64,000 nt of DNA from contig NZ_AOIA01000128.1 of the NCBI RefSeq assembly GCF_000337695.1, forward strand, positions 54,342 through 118,341, in the 5' to 3' direction. Numbering within the stretch: position 1 is the stretch's first letter; each line of letters starts with the position of its first letter. Origin of the DNA: Natronococcus jeotgali DSM 18795 (GTDB lineage Archaea; Halobacteriota; Halobacteria; Halobacteriales; Natrialbaceae). The notes beneath the pieces were generated by a model. The model was not told the origin of the DNA. It saw nothing but the letters and a program-made list of their open reading frames with translations, and ran no database searches. Positions 45,672 through 54,747 of this stretch are shown in pieces. The position numbers and the translations under genes are program-made.

Positions 45672-46811
45672 ATGAACGTTCGCGAGGCGTACTTCACGGC
45701 ACAGGGGATCCGCGACTTCCTCGCCACCGAGCGGGAGCTCCCGTCGTACTCGCAGTCGCTCTCGCGCCGGCTCGCGCTCTGGCGGCGCGGCTTTCTGAGC
45801 AGGGCCGGCGTGATCTACGACTTCGAGCGGTACGATCCCGCGGCCTTCGTCAGCGACTACCAGCGGTACGTGGGGACGAAAACCATCAACGGGACGTGGT
45901 CGATCGCGCTCTCGAACAAGCTGTTTTTCGACTGGCTGATGCGCTCTTACCCCGACCATCGGATGGCCGTTCACGGGCTCATCCGAAGCGGAACCTTCCA
46001 CGAGATCGACGACGCCGACGACTCGTCGCCGCCGGCGATCGGCGGCGGAGAATCGGCCGCGCTCGAGGCGACCGTCGACGCGAGGACGAGCGCCGTCGCC
46101 GACGCCGGCGAGCGGGTCGCCGACCGACTCGACGCGGACGGCAAGCTCGTCCTCAAGTGGGTCAGAGGCGGCGGCGGAAACAACGTCCTGCTGTGCTCGC
46201 GGACCGACGACGGCTACGAGATCAACGGCGAGCGCTACGATCGGGGGGCGCTGATCTCGCGGATCGACGGCCTCGAGGACTACCTCGTCTGCGAACACGT
46301 CGAACAGGGTCCGTACGCGGCCGAGCTCTACCCCGAGACGCCGAACACGATTCGCGCACTCACGATGTACGACGAGGACCGCGAGGAGGCGTTCATCGCG
46401 GCCGCGGTCCAGCGGATCGGAACGGACGCCTCGGGCTCGATGGACAACTTCTCGCAGGGCGGACTCAGCGCCCGGATCGACCTCGAAACCGGAGAGTTCG
46501 GGCGGGCCGCACAGCTCCCGCAGGGTAGCGGCCGCCTCGAGTGGCACGTCCGCCACCCCGAGACCGGAGCGCGGATCGAGGGCGAGCGGGTGCCGGCCTG
46601 GGAGGCGATCCGCGAGGACGTCCGGGGACTGGCCTCGAGCCTTCCGACGATCCCCTACGTCGGGTGGGATCTGGTGGTCACCGACGACGAGGGGTCGTTC
46701 AAGGTCATCGAAGCGAACAGCTACCCCGGACTCAAGGCGATGCAGGTCCACGAGCCGCTGCTGGCCGACGATCGCGTTCGGCGGTTCTACGAGCGCCACG
46801 GCGTCCGTTGA
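45672..46811 (+). CDS. Sugar-transfer-associated ATP-grasp protein
   Basis: The 379-residue protein has ATP-grasp elements: LVLKWVRGGGGNNVLL near residue 160 (ATP-binding Lys and Gly-rich loop), CEHVEQ near 205 and a terminal FKVIEANSYPGLK with the metal-binding Glu/Asn. This matches the family of ATP-grasp proteins encoded in polysaccharide clusters, proposed to ligate amino or carboxylic acids to sugars. It is near the end of the glycan region. The start is ATG 45672. Confidence 0.82.
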   Translation: MNVREAYFTAQGIRDFLATERELPSYSQSLSRRLALWRRGFLSRAGVIYDFERYDPAAFVSDYQRYVGTKTINGTWSIALSNKLFFDWLMRSYPDHRMAVHGLIRSGTFHEIDDADDSSPPAIGGGESAALEATVDARTSAVADAGERVADRLDADGKLVLKWVRGGGGNNVLLCSRTDDGYEINGERYDRGALISRIDGLEDYLVCEHVEQGPYAAELYPETPNTIRALTMYDEDREEAFIAAAVQRIGTDASGSMDNFSQGGLSARIDLETGEFGRAAQLPQGSGRLEWHVRHPETGARIEGERVPAWEAIREDVRGLASSLPTIPYVGWDLVVTDDEGSFKVIEANSYPGLKAMQVHEPLLADDRVRRFYERHGVR

Positions 46812-46838
46812 GACGGCGAACGAACGCCGACTGCCGGT

Positions 46839-47252
46839 TCACTCGACGCGGAGTTCGTCGTCGTTCTCGACGTGCTCGGCGTCCCAGCGGATCGTGAACG
46901 TGGTGCTTCGTTCGGCCCCCGCGTTCAGGAGGTCGGAATCGGTATCGATCGCGATGTCGAACGCGCACGTCCGCGGCGGGTTGATCGTCGCGCTCTCGTT
47001 GCCCGCGATCACCGTGACCTTGTCGCCGACGCTCGCGGCGCGGTCCGGATCGCGGTCTCCGGTCGCATCGGCGTCGGCGGTCCGGCGGTCCGTTCTCGAG
47101 GCCTCGGGTGCGTCGGTTCCGCTCGTTCCGGCGGCGGTGCCGCGGGTCGCGTTCTCGGTCCGCGTCTCCGGATCGAGTTCGTCGGCGAACTCCCGGAGGT
47201 ACGCGGCGATTTCCGATCGGGTCCGCTCCTGTGTCGTCTCGAGCGTTGCCAT
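46839..47252 (-). CDS. Amphi-Trp domain protein
   Basis: The 137-residue protein begins with the helix TLETTQERTRSEIAAYLREF, followed by a low-complexity acidic linker and a small beta domain (KVTVIAGNESATINPP, then TFTIRWDAEH). This layout is typical of haloarchaeal amphi-Trp proteins, whose function is not known. The start is ATG 47252. Confidence 0.75.
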   Translation of the reverse strand: MATLETTQERTRSEIAAYLREFADELDPETRTENATRGTAAGTSGTDAPEASRTDRRTADADATGDRDPDRAASVGDKVTVIAGNESATINPPRTCAFDIAIDTDSDLLNAGAERSTTFTIRWDAEHVENDDELRVE

Positions 47253-47352
47253 ACCGATTACACAACGATCCGACCAATGAGCGTGTGGCCTGCATGTTAA
47301 CCATCGAAAGGCGCGCACGGACCGCTACTGCAGCATCTGCCTTGTGATAGGT

Positions 47353-47395
47353 ACCTATCGTAGTTAAAGTACCTTACCTTGGCCACCTATCGTAG
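47353..47395. repeat. Two direct copies of ACCTATCGTAG spaced by 32 bp
   Basis: ACCTATCGTAG occurs at 47353-47363 and 47385-47395, three helix turns apart, in an A+T-rich stretch with AGTTAAAGTA between. It lies upstream of the amphi-Trp gene and downstream of the sensor-domain gene, so it probably binds a regulator of the former. Confidence 0.5.
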
Positions 47396-47487
47396 ATAGT
47401 GTGCCTACTTCTCCCGCTAACCCGCGGACCAGCCGCGCAGTCGACGAGATCCGACGAGGATGTCCCGGGGCTCGCCGATCCGAGCTG

Positions 47488-48258
47488 TTAGGCCGAACCG
47501 ACCAGCGCGGTCGGCTCGTACCCGTCCGCGAGCAGGAGACGGGCGTACCGAGCGAACAGCCCCGCGAGCGCGTTCAGCGCGTGCAGCGTGAGCAGTCCGA
47601 GGACGATCCCTCCGGCGGCGACGGCGAGTGCCCCCGGGAGCGTCGTGATCTCCCAGTAGCCGACCGTCACGACCGCCTCGAACCCGACCAGCAGCTGGTT
47701 CCAGGCCAGATAGACGGTCTGGTGGAACTCCGGCGCCCGGTCGGTGACGACGCCGACGTACAGCCCGGGCTGGTCGTAGTACAGCGGAACCAGCACCATC
47801 GCCAGCGCCGTCGACAGCGCCGTCGTCAGGAGGGTAAACGAAACGGTCCCCAGCAGGAAGACCGACGGGAGGTAGAGCAGCGGCGTCCAGGTCCGGAGGT
47901 CGGTCGCCAGATCGAGCGCTCGGTCCCGCCGTCGCTCCCCCTCGAGTTCGCGTCTGGCGCCGACCTCGACCGGGAGCAGGAGGGTCACCAGCCGGCGCTC
48001 GAACTGGGCGGCAAGCAGCGCCGACCCGACGGCGAACGCCAGGATCGGGATCCCGACGAGCAGTATCGAGAGCCCGATCCCGATCGAGATTCCGACGACG
48101 AGGAAGACGAAGTAGAGTAGTCCGAGCGGGAAGGCAAGCAGCAGGTACGCCAGGCGACGGTAGGTCTCCCGGCGAACCGGAACCGAGAGGAACCACCGGA
48201 GCCCGCGGGTGAACCGGTCGACGGTCGTCCCTGCGGTTCCGGTCCTCGTGGAACCCAT
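47488..48258 (-). CDS. Sensor-domain (PF13796-like) membrane protein
   Basis: The 256-residue protein has about six hydrophobic segments. The first, RRLAYLLLAFPLGLLYFVFL (residues about 34-53), matches the YRRLAYLLLAFPLG signature of putative sensor domains that sit ahead of histidine kinases in bacteria. No kinase or DNA-binding domain is attached here. A shorter paralog is encoded at 49603-50298. It may be a stand-alone membrane sensor acting with the small HTH protein gene at 48524. Confidence 0.75.
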   Translation of the reverse strand: MGSTRTGTAGTTVDRFTRGLRWFLSVPVRRETYRRLAYLLLAFPLGLLYFVFLVVGISIGIGLSILLVGIPILAFAVGSALLAAQFERRLVTLLLPVEVGARRELEGERRRDRALDLATDLRTWTPLLYLPSVFLLGTVSFTLLTTALSTALAMVLVPLYYDQPGLYVGVVTDRAPEFHQTVYLAWNQLLVGFEAVVTVGYWEITTLPGALAVAAGGIVLGLLTLHALNALAGLFARYARLLLADGYEPTALVGSA

Positions 48259-48523
48259 TGCACGAACAATCCCCTGCGCGGAGAATAAACGTTGGCCCGC
48301 CGACCGTTCGATCTCGACCGTGCCGTCCGAGTCGATCGTCCCCTCGTTCGCAGCGGTCGTCCCGAACGACCTCGTTCGCGGAGTCGTCCCGAACGGACTA
48401 TCGGGCACGGCCGTCGGTGCGGCCCCACCACGGGCGCGCCGGGGCCGACGGACGACGATCCGCGTCGAGTCGCGTCCTCGTTCCGGGAAACACCCATTGG
48501 GCCGGCCCGAGTACCGACGGCCG

Positions 48524-48865
48524 ATGGCCGACGACGGCGAGGTCGACGTCGTCGAAATCCTCGGCGACGACTACGTCAAGACGATCCTCGTCCGCACCTC
48601 CGACGAACCCCAGTCGGTACGGGCGCTGAGCGACGCCTGCGACGCGGACCCCTCGACGATCTACCGGCGCGTCGAGCGACTCACCGAGGCCGACCTGCTC
48701 GAGGCCCACCAGCAGCTCGATCCGGACGGCCACCACCACAAGGTGTACGCGGCCCGCCTCCGCGAGGTGCGGATCCGCCTCGCCGAGGAGGGGTACGACG
48801 TCGAGATCGAACGGACGGAATCGGCTGCGGACCGATTCACCCGGCTCTACGAGGGGTTCAAATGA
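48524..48865 (+). CDS. Winged-helix transcription regulator (ArsR/TrmB-like)
   Basis: The 113-residue protein has the winged-helix core EPQSVRALSDACDADPSTIY then RRVERLTEADLL, followed by a beta wing and a C-terminal helix that could dimerise. Its stop overlaps the start of a small membrane protein (ATGA), so regulator and membrane partner are translationally coupled. Confidence 0.85.
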   Translation: MADDGEVDVVEILGDDYVKTILVRTSDEPQSVRALSDACDADPSTIYRRVERLTEADLLEAHQQLDPDGHHHKVYAARLREVRIRLAEEGYDVEIERTESAADRFTRLYEGFK

Positions 48866-49251
48866 GTCCGGAAACGGTTCCCGCCGTCGCGTCGCCGACG
48901 GGGTCGCTCCCGAGGACGGGCGTCGACGTCGTCCTCGCGGACGGCGTTCGCGCCGCGACCGTCGGGGGCTCCCCGCCGGTGGTCGCGCTGGTGTTTCTCT
49001 CGCTCGTCCTCGCGACGGTGCTGTCGGTGTACCTGGCGGTGCGGCTCTATCGGGGCTACCGCGCCGGAGGCGGGCGAGGGATGCTCCTGCTCGGCGTCGG
49101 GCTCGTGTTGCTCACCACCGTGCCGATGCTCCTGCGGCTCGCGCTGTCGAACGTCGGCGTCGTCGAGACGGTCTGGCAGGAGACGATCGCCACCGCCTGC
49201 CAGCTGGTCGGGCTCGTTGTCATCCTAGAGGTGATCCATGATCGCCGTTGA
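48862..49251 (+). CDS. Small membrane protein coupled to the HTH regulator
   Basis: The 129-residue protein has an N-terminal loop of ~38 residues, then three hydrophobic helices (VVALVFLSLVLATVLSVYLA; GMLLLGVGLVLLTTVPMLLR; ATACQLVGLVVILEVI) separated by YRGYRAGGGRG. The same helix-RGYR-helix-helix layout is repeated in the next gene, so the two are paralogs. No catalytic motif. It probably forms a membrane sensor or anchor for the regulator. Confidence 0.75.
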   Translation: MSPETVPAVASPTGSLPRTGVDVVLADGVRAATVGGSPPVVALVFLSLVLATVLSVYLAVRLYRGYRAGGGRGMLLLGVGLVLLTTVPMLLRLALSNVGVVETVWQETIATACQLVGLVVILEVIHDRR

Positions 49252-49522
49252 TCCCGCCGCAGTGCTGTTCGCGACGGCGCTCGCGACAGCGGTCGTCGGC
49301 CTGGTCGTCGCCGGCTACGCCTACCGGGGGTACCGCCGCAACGACAGCCTCGCGATGTTTTACCTCGCGGTCGGGATCGCGCTGATCGCCGCCGGGCCCG
49401 TCGTCGTCAGCTACGGGGTCGCGCCGCTGCTCTCGCTGTCGGACGCCGCCAGCCTGCTCGGCGTCCTCTGGGTGACCATCGCCGGGCTGGTAGCGATCCT
49501 CTACTCGCTCGAAGGTACCTAG
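49238..49522 (+). CDS. Second small three-helix membrane protein
   Basis: The 94-residue paralog of the preceding product has three transmembrane helices with YRGYRRNDS between the first two. It overlaps the upstream gene by 14 nt in another frame, a sign of tight co-translation. Both partners conserve the RGYR loop and would form a heteromer in the membrane. Function unknown. Confidence 0.75.
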   Translation: MIAVDPAAVLFATALATAVVGLVVAGYAYRGYRRNDSLAMFYLAVGIALIAAGPVVVSYGVAPLLSLSDAASLLGVLWVTIAGLVAILYSLEGT

Positions 49523-49602
49523 CATTTAACTTTTTCGCGCAGTGGTCGGCTCGACAGCCCGCGATCCCGTTTTACCGGGTTCGGGGCGGTCGATTCGTTC
49601 GT

Positions 49603-50298
49603 ATGCCACCGAACCAACCCGACGCCGCCGGCGACGGCGGCGCGTTGCCGACCGACGCGCTCCGAACCGGTAGCGATCGCCCGTTCTACGCCGCGCCGAT
49701 CGACCCCTGGACGTACCGATCGCTCGCGTACGTCCTGCTGGCTTTCCCGCTCGGGATCGCGTACCTCGTCTCGATCACCGTCGGCGCGTCGATGACCCTC
49801 GGACTGAGTCTCACCCTGCTCGGTCCGGTCGCGCTGGTCGCGACGCTGCTGTCGATCGTCGCGCTCGCCCGACTCGACGGTGCACTCACCCGCGGACTGC
49901 TCGCCGTCGACGTCGCCCCGTCGATCCCGCCGACCGACCGGGGGCTCGCCGCGTTCCTGAAACGGCTCGTGTTCGGCCGCGAGACGTGGTTCGGCGCGGC
50001 GTATCTCGGCTGGAAGATCCTGCTGGGAATCTGTGGCTTCGTCGTCCTCGTCGTCGGGGTCTCGCTCGCGACGAGCCTGCTCGTCGCGCCCGCGGTCTAC
50101 GGCGCGGACCTCGTCGTCTACGCCGTCATCGCCGACCCGGTCGTGATCGGGACGCTCCCGCGGGCGCTGGGTGCTGCGGTCGCGGGGCTGCTCGCGCTGG
50201 TCGCGACGCTGTACCTCGCGAACGTTCTCGGACGCCTCTCCGCGCTCGTCGCCGCGGTGCTGCTCGACTCGCGGACGAAGTCCCGGACGACGGCGTGA
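49603..50298 (+). CDS. Second sensor-domain (PF13796-like) membrane protein
   Basis: The 231-residue protein contains YRSLAYVLLAFPLGIAYLVS (about residues 38-57), the same signature as the product of 47488-48258, and about six transmembrane segments. The N-terminal ~35 residues are cytosolic and Gly/Asp-rich. It follows the HTH/small-membrane operon by 80 nt and may belong to the same sensing unit. Confidence 0.75.
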   Translation: MPPNQPDAAGDGGALPTDALRTGSDRPFYAAPIDPWTYRSLAYVLLAFPLGIAYLVSITVGASMTLGLSLTLLGPVALVATLLSIVALARLDGALTRGLLAVDVAPSIPPTDRGLAAFLKRLVFGRETWFGAAYLGWKILLGICGFVVLVVGVSLATSLLVAPAVYGADLVVYAVIADPVVIGTLPRALGAAVAGLLALVATLYLANVLGRLSALVAAVLLDSRTKSRTTA

Positions 50299-50460
50299 AC
50301 CCTCGAGGAACGCGTTCCCGCCGATAGCCGGGAGAGAACGGCGCCGGAACTGACGCGAGAGAAAACGGCATTGGGACGGACCGCGTCGGTAGCGGTTCCG
50401 ATCGACGTTCGCGCCTGGCGACGACTTCGAATTCGTGCAGCGTCGAGACCGAGGCCTGGC

Positions 50461-51303
50461 CTATTCTTCGAGCGCCGAGACGGAGACCTCGCCCGTACTC
50501 GTCTCGATCCGGAGTCGCGGCCCGCCCTCCCCGAGGGCGGCGCTGACGCGATCGTCCTCGCGGCGGTACTCCTCGAGTCCCAGCCCGTCGGCGTCGATCT
50601 CGAGGCTGCCGGTACCGGTTCGGGCCTCGAGGTCGGCGTCGATCGTCGGCGAGAGGGCTACCTCGACGCTACCGGTGCTCGCCGAGAGCACCGTATCGCC
50701 GTCGATCGCCGGCACTGCGGCCTCGATACTGCCCGTGCTCGCGGTCACGTCGCCGACGGCCGCGACGTCCTCGATCTCGATCCCGCCCGTGCTCGTCTCG
50801 GCCGTGACCGTCCCGTCGACGTCCCTGATCTCGACGCTGCCCGTGCTCGAGCGGGCCTCGAGATCCCCGGTGACGTCGGTGACGGTCACCTGCCCGGTTC
50901 CCGTGCGGAGCCGATCGACCGACAGCGCCTCCGGGAGCGCGACGTCGAGATCCATCGCGGGCTCGCTCTCGAACCAGCCCGTGTCGCCGTCGTAGGTCGC
51001 CTGCAACTCGAGGACGTCGCCGTCTCGGGTCGACTCGAGTTCGAGCGCCTCGAGGTCGGTCCGGATCGAGCTCGACTGCTTCTCGATCTCCAGCCCGATC
51101 GCCTCGCGGTCGTCGCCGGTGACCGTCAGGTCGCCGGCCGAACCGGTGATCGCGATCGCCGCGGCGTCCTCGGGATCGATCGTCCGGCTCTCGGCGAGGC
51201 GGCGACCGACGAACGGCGTCGAGCCGGTACAGCCCGCGAGCGCCGCCGTCCCCGCGGCCGACAGTCCGGCGAGCAGTCGCCGCCTCGTGTTGGTCGGTTC
51301 CAT
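50461..51303 (-). CDS. DUF4097-like beta-repeat lipoprotein
   Basis: The 280-residue protein has a lipoprotein signal: Arg-rich start (TRRRLLAGLSAAG) and lipobox ALAGC. The mature part consists of short repeats ending STGSVE, STGGIE, STGSIE, TGTGSLE, typical of DUF4097 right-handed beta-helix proteins. It is anchored outside the membrane. In bacteria such proteins are linked to envelope-stress operons; here no partner is obvious. Confidence 0.82.
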   Translation of the reverse strand: MEPTNTRRRLLAGLSAAGTAALAGCTGSTPFVGRRLAESRTIDPEDAAAIAITGSAGDLTVTGDDREAIGLEIEKQSSSIRTDLEALELESTRDGDVLELQATYDGDTGWFESEPAMDLDVALPEALSVDRLRTGTGQVTVTDVTGDLEARSSTGSVEIRDVDGTVTAETSTGGIEIEDVAAVGDVTASTGSIEAAVPAIDGDTVLSASTGSVEVALSPTIDADLEARTGTGSLEIDADGLGLEEYRREDDRVSAALGEGGPRLRIETSTGEVSVSALEE

Positions 51304-51877
51304 ACTCGAGTCGACGGGCGCGAGCCCCCTGTAAGGTGAGGCGAGACTGGCGACTCGCCACACGGTCCCCAACAGTTATGTAGGAAAACGCCGCCCAGGT
51401 CGAGCCGGAACGGTCAGGTCGGTGCGATTGGGGAGACAGGTCCGCGAACGAAAGCCTCCCGCCGGGGCGTGAAACACCACCTCGAGGGTAACACGGCAAG
51501 TCCTCGAGGTAACACGGCGGGTCGGCGCCGTCCCGGCGTCGTCGTCCGCTCCGGAAGAAGGGAGGCCGCGGCGCGAACCGAGAGGTACTTTTGTGCTCGG
51601 AGCAACGTTCGTATGACCAGCAGCGCATCCCAGGTGTCTCCCGTTCGGGCGACATTCCGTTGCTGGTTCGCAATCGTGGTTCAGTGGTGCCCCCCGACGG
51701 TCGGTCGGGGGCTTCCTTCCGTTCGATGCTCGATAGCGGCCGCGCCGCCGGTTTCGGTGCCGTCGATTCTCGAGGCGACGGGTCGAGACGAGGTCGAGAG
51801 CCGTCGGCAGAACGGACCGCTCTCGAAAGCTGCGACGGATCCCACGATGTTTAGTGGGCGTCCGTGAAACGACGGGT
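51304..51877. other. 574-bp intergenic region
   Basis: No gene is convincing on either strand. It contains a short direct repeat (GGTAACACGGC at about 51486-51496, again about 22 bp on). GATGTTTAGTGG (51846-51857) is the likely TATA box for the leaderless PRC-barrel gene at 51878. Confidence 0.4.
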
Positions 51878-52132
51878 ATGACGACCTGTTTGGCGCGACA
51901 ACTGCAGGGAAAGCCGATCGTCGGCATCGACGGCACCGACTACGGAACGCTCGACAACATCACGATGGGCGTCGAGTCGGGCCGGATCAGCGAGCTGGTC
52001 ATCCGACCGCAGGATCGGCCGCCGGCGCGGATCGAGACCGACTCCGACGGTCGGTTCCGGCTGCCGCTCGATCGGATCGAGAACATCGACGACAGGATCG
52101 TTATCGGGCCGGGCGACTCGGCGTCCGACTAG
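51878..52132 (+). CDS. PRC-barrel domain protein
   Basis: The 84-residue single-domain protein reads QLQGKPIVGIDGTDYGTLDN, then RISELVIRPQD and PLDRIENIDDRIVIG, the six-strand PRC-barrel pattern. Archaeal stand-alone PRC-barrel proteins (CdpB type) have been tied to cell division and RNA metabolism; which applies here is unknown. It is next to the replication origin. Confidence 0.82.
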   Translation: MTTCLARQLQGKPIVGIDGTDYGTLDNITMGVESGRISELVIRPQDRPPARIETDSDGRFRLPLDRIENIDDRIVIGPGDSASD

Positions 52133-52305
52133 CGGAACGGCCCCGGCTGGTCGGCGGCGACGCACTCCGAATCCGCGCCTCGAGTACTCGTCGGGTACGG
52201 CTCCGTAGATACGGTCCTCGGAGGGCGCTACGAACTCGACCTCGGAGGACACTACGAACTCGAGGCGTTCCACGTGCGGGACCCTCTCCCTTTCCGCGTA
52301 TGGGT

Positions 52306-52761
52306 CCCTCCCCCCGTGTGCGAAATGAAATCGGCTGCGAACGGGGTGGGGGAACCGACGGGCCGGCTACGAACGGGAGATGAGGACCGACGGGGAGCCG
52401 ACTCGAGGGCCGGAGCCGGGCGAGCCGCGAGATATGCCGGGTCGAACTCCGAACGGCACGTCGGACGCGAAAGAGATGGTCGTCGAATTCCGTGGGTTGG
52501 GATCTGTCCCGGACCGGTCTCGGAATAGTACCGTTTCCTTCGACTCGGTCTATATCCAGTGCGGTTCCTGTTTCTATAGAAAAATCATAAAACCACCGCT
52601 TCTAGAGTAGCCCGCTCGCGAGGATTGGCGGTCCGATCGCGTGACGTGTCGGATCGGCGCTCGTTCGCGGGGATTTCGATCGACAGAACGAGTCTCGAGC
52701 GTCCACCCCGCCCTCCCCCACCCCGTTCGTCGTCGATTTCATTTCGCACACGGGGGGAGGG
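52306..52761. other. Replication origin core: inverted ORB repeats around an A+T-rich unwinding element
   Basis: Two 48-nt arms (52306-52353 and 52714-52761) are inverted copies with three mismatches. Each contains the origin recognition box core CATTTCGCACACGGGG followed by a G-run and a second G-rich block. Between them, at 52543-52611, lies the only A+T-rich stretch in the region. The layout (inverted boxes around an unwinding element, next to orc1/cdc6) is the standard haloarchaeal origin. Confidence 0.88.
52543..52611. other. Putative DNA-unwinding element
   Basis: An A+T-rich stretch includes TCTATATCC, the palindrome TTTCTATAGAAA (52571-52582) and AAAATCATAAAACC. It lies between the inverted origin boxes, where strand opening would be expected. 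Confidence 0.65.
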
Positions 52762-52939
52762 GGTTCCGTCCGTCCGCCCCTCGAGTCCTTCCGCCGCGAG
52801 CGCGATCCCCCTTCGAAAGCGAATCGCCGTCCGAACGGCCTGCTCGTGGCCGAGCGGAGCAGTTCGAGCCGTCAGTCCGCAGCGGGGAGCACCGTCCGTT
52901 CACAGCGGGGGTGAACCCCGCGGTTCCCGCGGCGAAAAT

Positions 52940-52955
52940 CATTTCGCACACGGGG
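52940..52955 (+). repeat. Origin recognition box between origin core and orc1/cdc6
   Basis: CATTTCGCACACGGGG, same orientation as the arm at 52714-52761. A weaker variant (CTTCGCCCACGG) may occur near 52990. Confidence 0.8.
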
Positions 52956-53117
52956 TGTCCCCAGACTGGCGGACGCGGGTTTGTATTGACTTCGCCCACG
53001 GTTTCGAACCTCGCGGTCGGTTCCCGTATACGACGGCTCTCGACTGCGATTTCGCGGCCGTTGCTCTCGCACGCGGTACTCGTCACGTATTTACGAGGGC
53101 GGCGCGAGTGACGGGGT

Positions 53118-54464
53118 ATGACCGACGGCGACGACCGCCACTCCCTCTCGGAGTCGATCAAGGGACGGCTGCAGGACGGCGTCCAGCAGTCGGTGTTCAG
53201 GGATCGGGGGTTACTCGATCCCGACGCCGTCATCGACGAGGATCGGATCGTCGGACGGGACCAACAGCTCGAGGACATCATCACCTACCTCCGGCCCGCA
53301 CTCCAGGGCGATCGGCCGCCCAACATGCTGTTGTACGGTCCCTCGGGAACCGGGAAGTCGCTGATCATCAACGCGGTCTGCGAACAGGTCGTCGAACTCG
53401 CGGAGGCCCAGGGCGACCGCTTCGGCGTCATCCAGATCAACTGCCAGACGATCAAGTCCCACGACCGGGCGGTGTACCGCCTCGTCGAAAACGCGGCGAC
53501 GACGGCCGGCGTCGAGGCGGGCGTCCCCGAGAGTGGGGTCTCGACGGACCGTAAGTTAAACCGTCTGTACGAGCTGTTGAGCGGGGAGTTCGACTCCGTC
53601 ATCGTCATCCTCGACGAGGTCGATCTCCTGGTCGGCCGCCAGCGCGACCCCAACGACGAACCCGCCTACTCGAAGCTCCTCTACCAGCTCTCGCGGGCCT
53701 CCCAGCTCGGTCGGATCGACGGCCACGTCTCGGTCGCCGCGCTCACGAACGATCCCCGCTTCATGGAGGACCTCGACGGCCGCGCCGAGAGCTCGTTCAA
53801 TCCGCAGGACGTCGTCTTCTCCGATTACGACGCCAACCAGCTCCAAGCGATCCTCGACCGCCGACGCGACGCCTACCAAGACGGCGTGCTCGAGGCCGGA
53901 ATCATCCCGCTGAGCGCGGCCTTCGCCGCCCAGGACCACGGCGACGCGCGGAAGGCGATCGACCTCTTCCGGAAGGCCGGCGAGATCGCCAACCGGCGAG
54001 GCGAGGAACGGGTTCGGGAGGACCACGTCCGCGACGCCCAGCAGGAAGCCGAGCGCGACCGCACCCTGACCCAGATGCAGGGGCTCTCGACCCAGAAGAA
54101 GCTCTCCCTGTACGCCACCGCGATCGTCCCCGTCCACGCCGAACGGAACCTGAACGCGATCCCGAGCACCGTCGCCTACCGCGTCTACCAGTATCTGACC
54201 GAGCGACTGGACGCCGACAAGAAATCCCGGGACTCCTACCTGCGGTACATGACCGAGGCCGAGACGTACAACTTCGTCACCTCGGAGAAGCGCGGCCGGG
54301 GCTACGGCAGCGGCGTCCACAAGGAGTACACGTTCGTCGACGACCCGGCCGTCGTCGCCGAGACGCTGCAGGCCGACTTCCGACTCGAGGAGATCGAGAG
54401 CGAGGACGAACTGATCCAGTCGGTGGTCGACGCGCAGGTCGACGAGTTCTTCGACCGGGACTGA
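53118..54464 (+). CDS. orc1: Orc1/Cdc6 replication initiator
   Basis: The 448-residue AAA+ ATPase has Walker A GPSGTGKS (74-81) and Walker B VIVILDEVD (161-169). The lid domain follows and a C-terminal winged-helix domain (about 345-420, KLSLYATAIV and RGRGYGSGVHKEYTF) binds origin boxes. It binds the ORB repeats on both sides of its gene and loads MCM. ATG 53118 is about 26 nt after the TATA-like CGTATTTACG, so the message is leaderless. Haloarchaea carry many paralogs; which one this is cannot be told from the window. Confidence 0.95.
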   Translation: MTDGDDRHSLSESIKGRLQDGVQQSVFRDRGLLDPDAVIDEDRIVGRDQQLEDIITYLRPALQGDRPPNMLLYGPSGTGKSLIINAVCEQVVELAEAQGDRFGVIQINCQTIKSHDRAVYRLVENAATTAGVEAGVPESGVSTDRKLNRLYELLSGEFDSVIVILDEVDLLVGRQRDPNDEPAYSKLLYQLSRASQLGRIDGHVSVAALTNDPRFMEDLDGRAESSFNPQDVVFSDYDANQLQAILDRRRDAYQDGVLEAGIIPLSAAFAAQDHGDARKAIDLFRKAGEIANRRGEERVREDHVRDAQQEAERDRTLTQMQGLSTQKKLSLYATAIVPVHAERNLNAIPSTVAYRVYQYLTERLDADKKSRDSYLRYMTEAETYNFVTSEKRGRGYGSGVHKEYTFVDDPAVVAETLQADFRLEEIESEDELIQSVVDAQVDEFFDRD

Positions 54465-54480
54465 GCCCCCCGCCGAGATT

Positions 54481-54617
54481 CACTTCGCACACGGGGCGTC
54501 GTCGGTCCGGCCGTCGCTCGAGACGGTTTCCGCCGAGCGAGTCGACGCTCGGTCCGGATAATTCATTTCGCACACGGGGGGCGATCGGCGTGGTACCGTT
54601 TCACTTCGCACACGGGG
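54481..54617 (+). repeat. Three origin recognition boxes downstream of orc1/cdc6
   Basis: The core CA(C/T)TTCGCACACGGGG occurs at 54481-54496, 54564-54579 and 54602-54617, all in the same orientation. With the three boxes upstream this gives at least six; five point one way and one (in the arm at 52306) the other. Confidence 0.85.
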
Positions 54618-54747
54618 AGTGTCGACTCGAGCGGCCGATCGACCGTTCTCGACGCTCGGCCCACCGGAGAGCGAAGCCCGGAATCAGCAACCGCCGCCTC
54701 GAACTAAAACGGTTTCAACGGGACCGGCCTTGCCACGCACACGCCGA

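Noticed and set aside
50461..51303. Repeated STGSVE-type segments considered as a DNA tandem repeat
   Set aside because: Similarity is at the protein level only and fits the normal beta-helix repeat of this family.
51469..51867. 132-codon frame upstream of the PRC-barrel gene
   Set aside because: Arg/Ser/Pro-rich, no start context, and it overlaps the PRC-barrel promoter.
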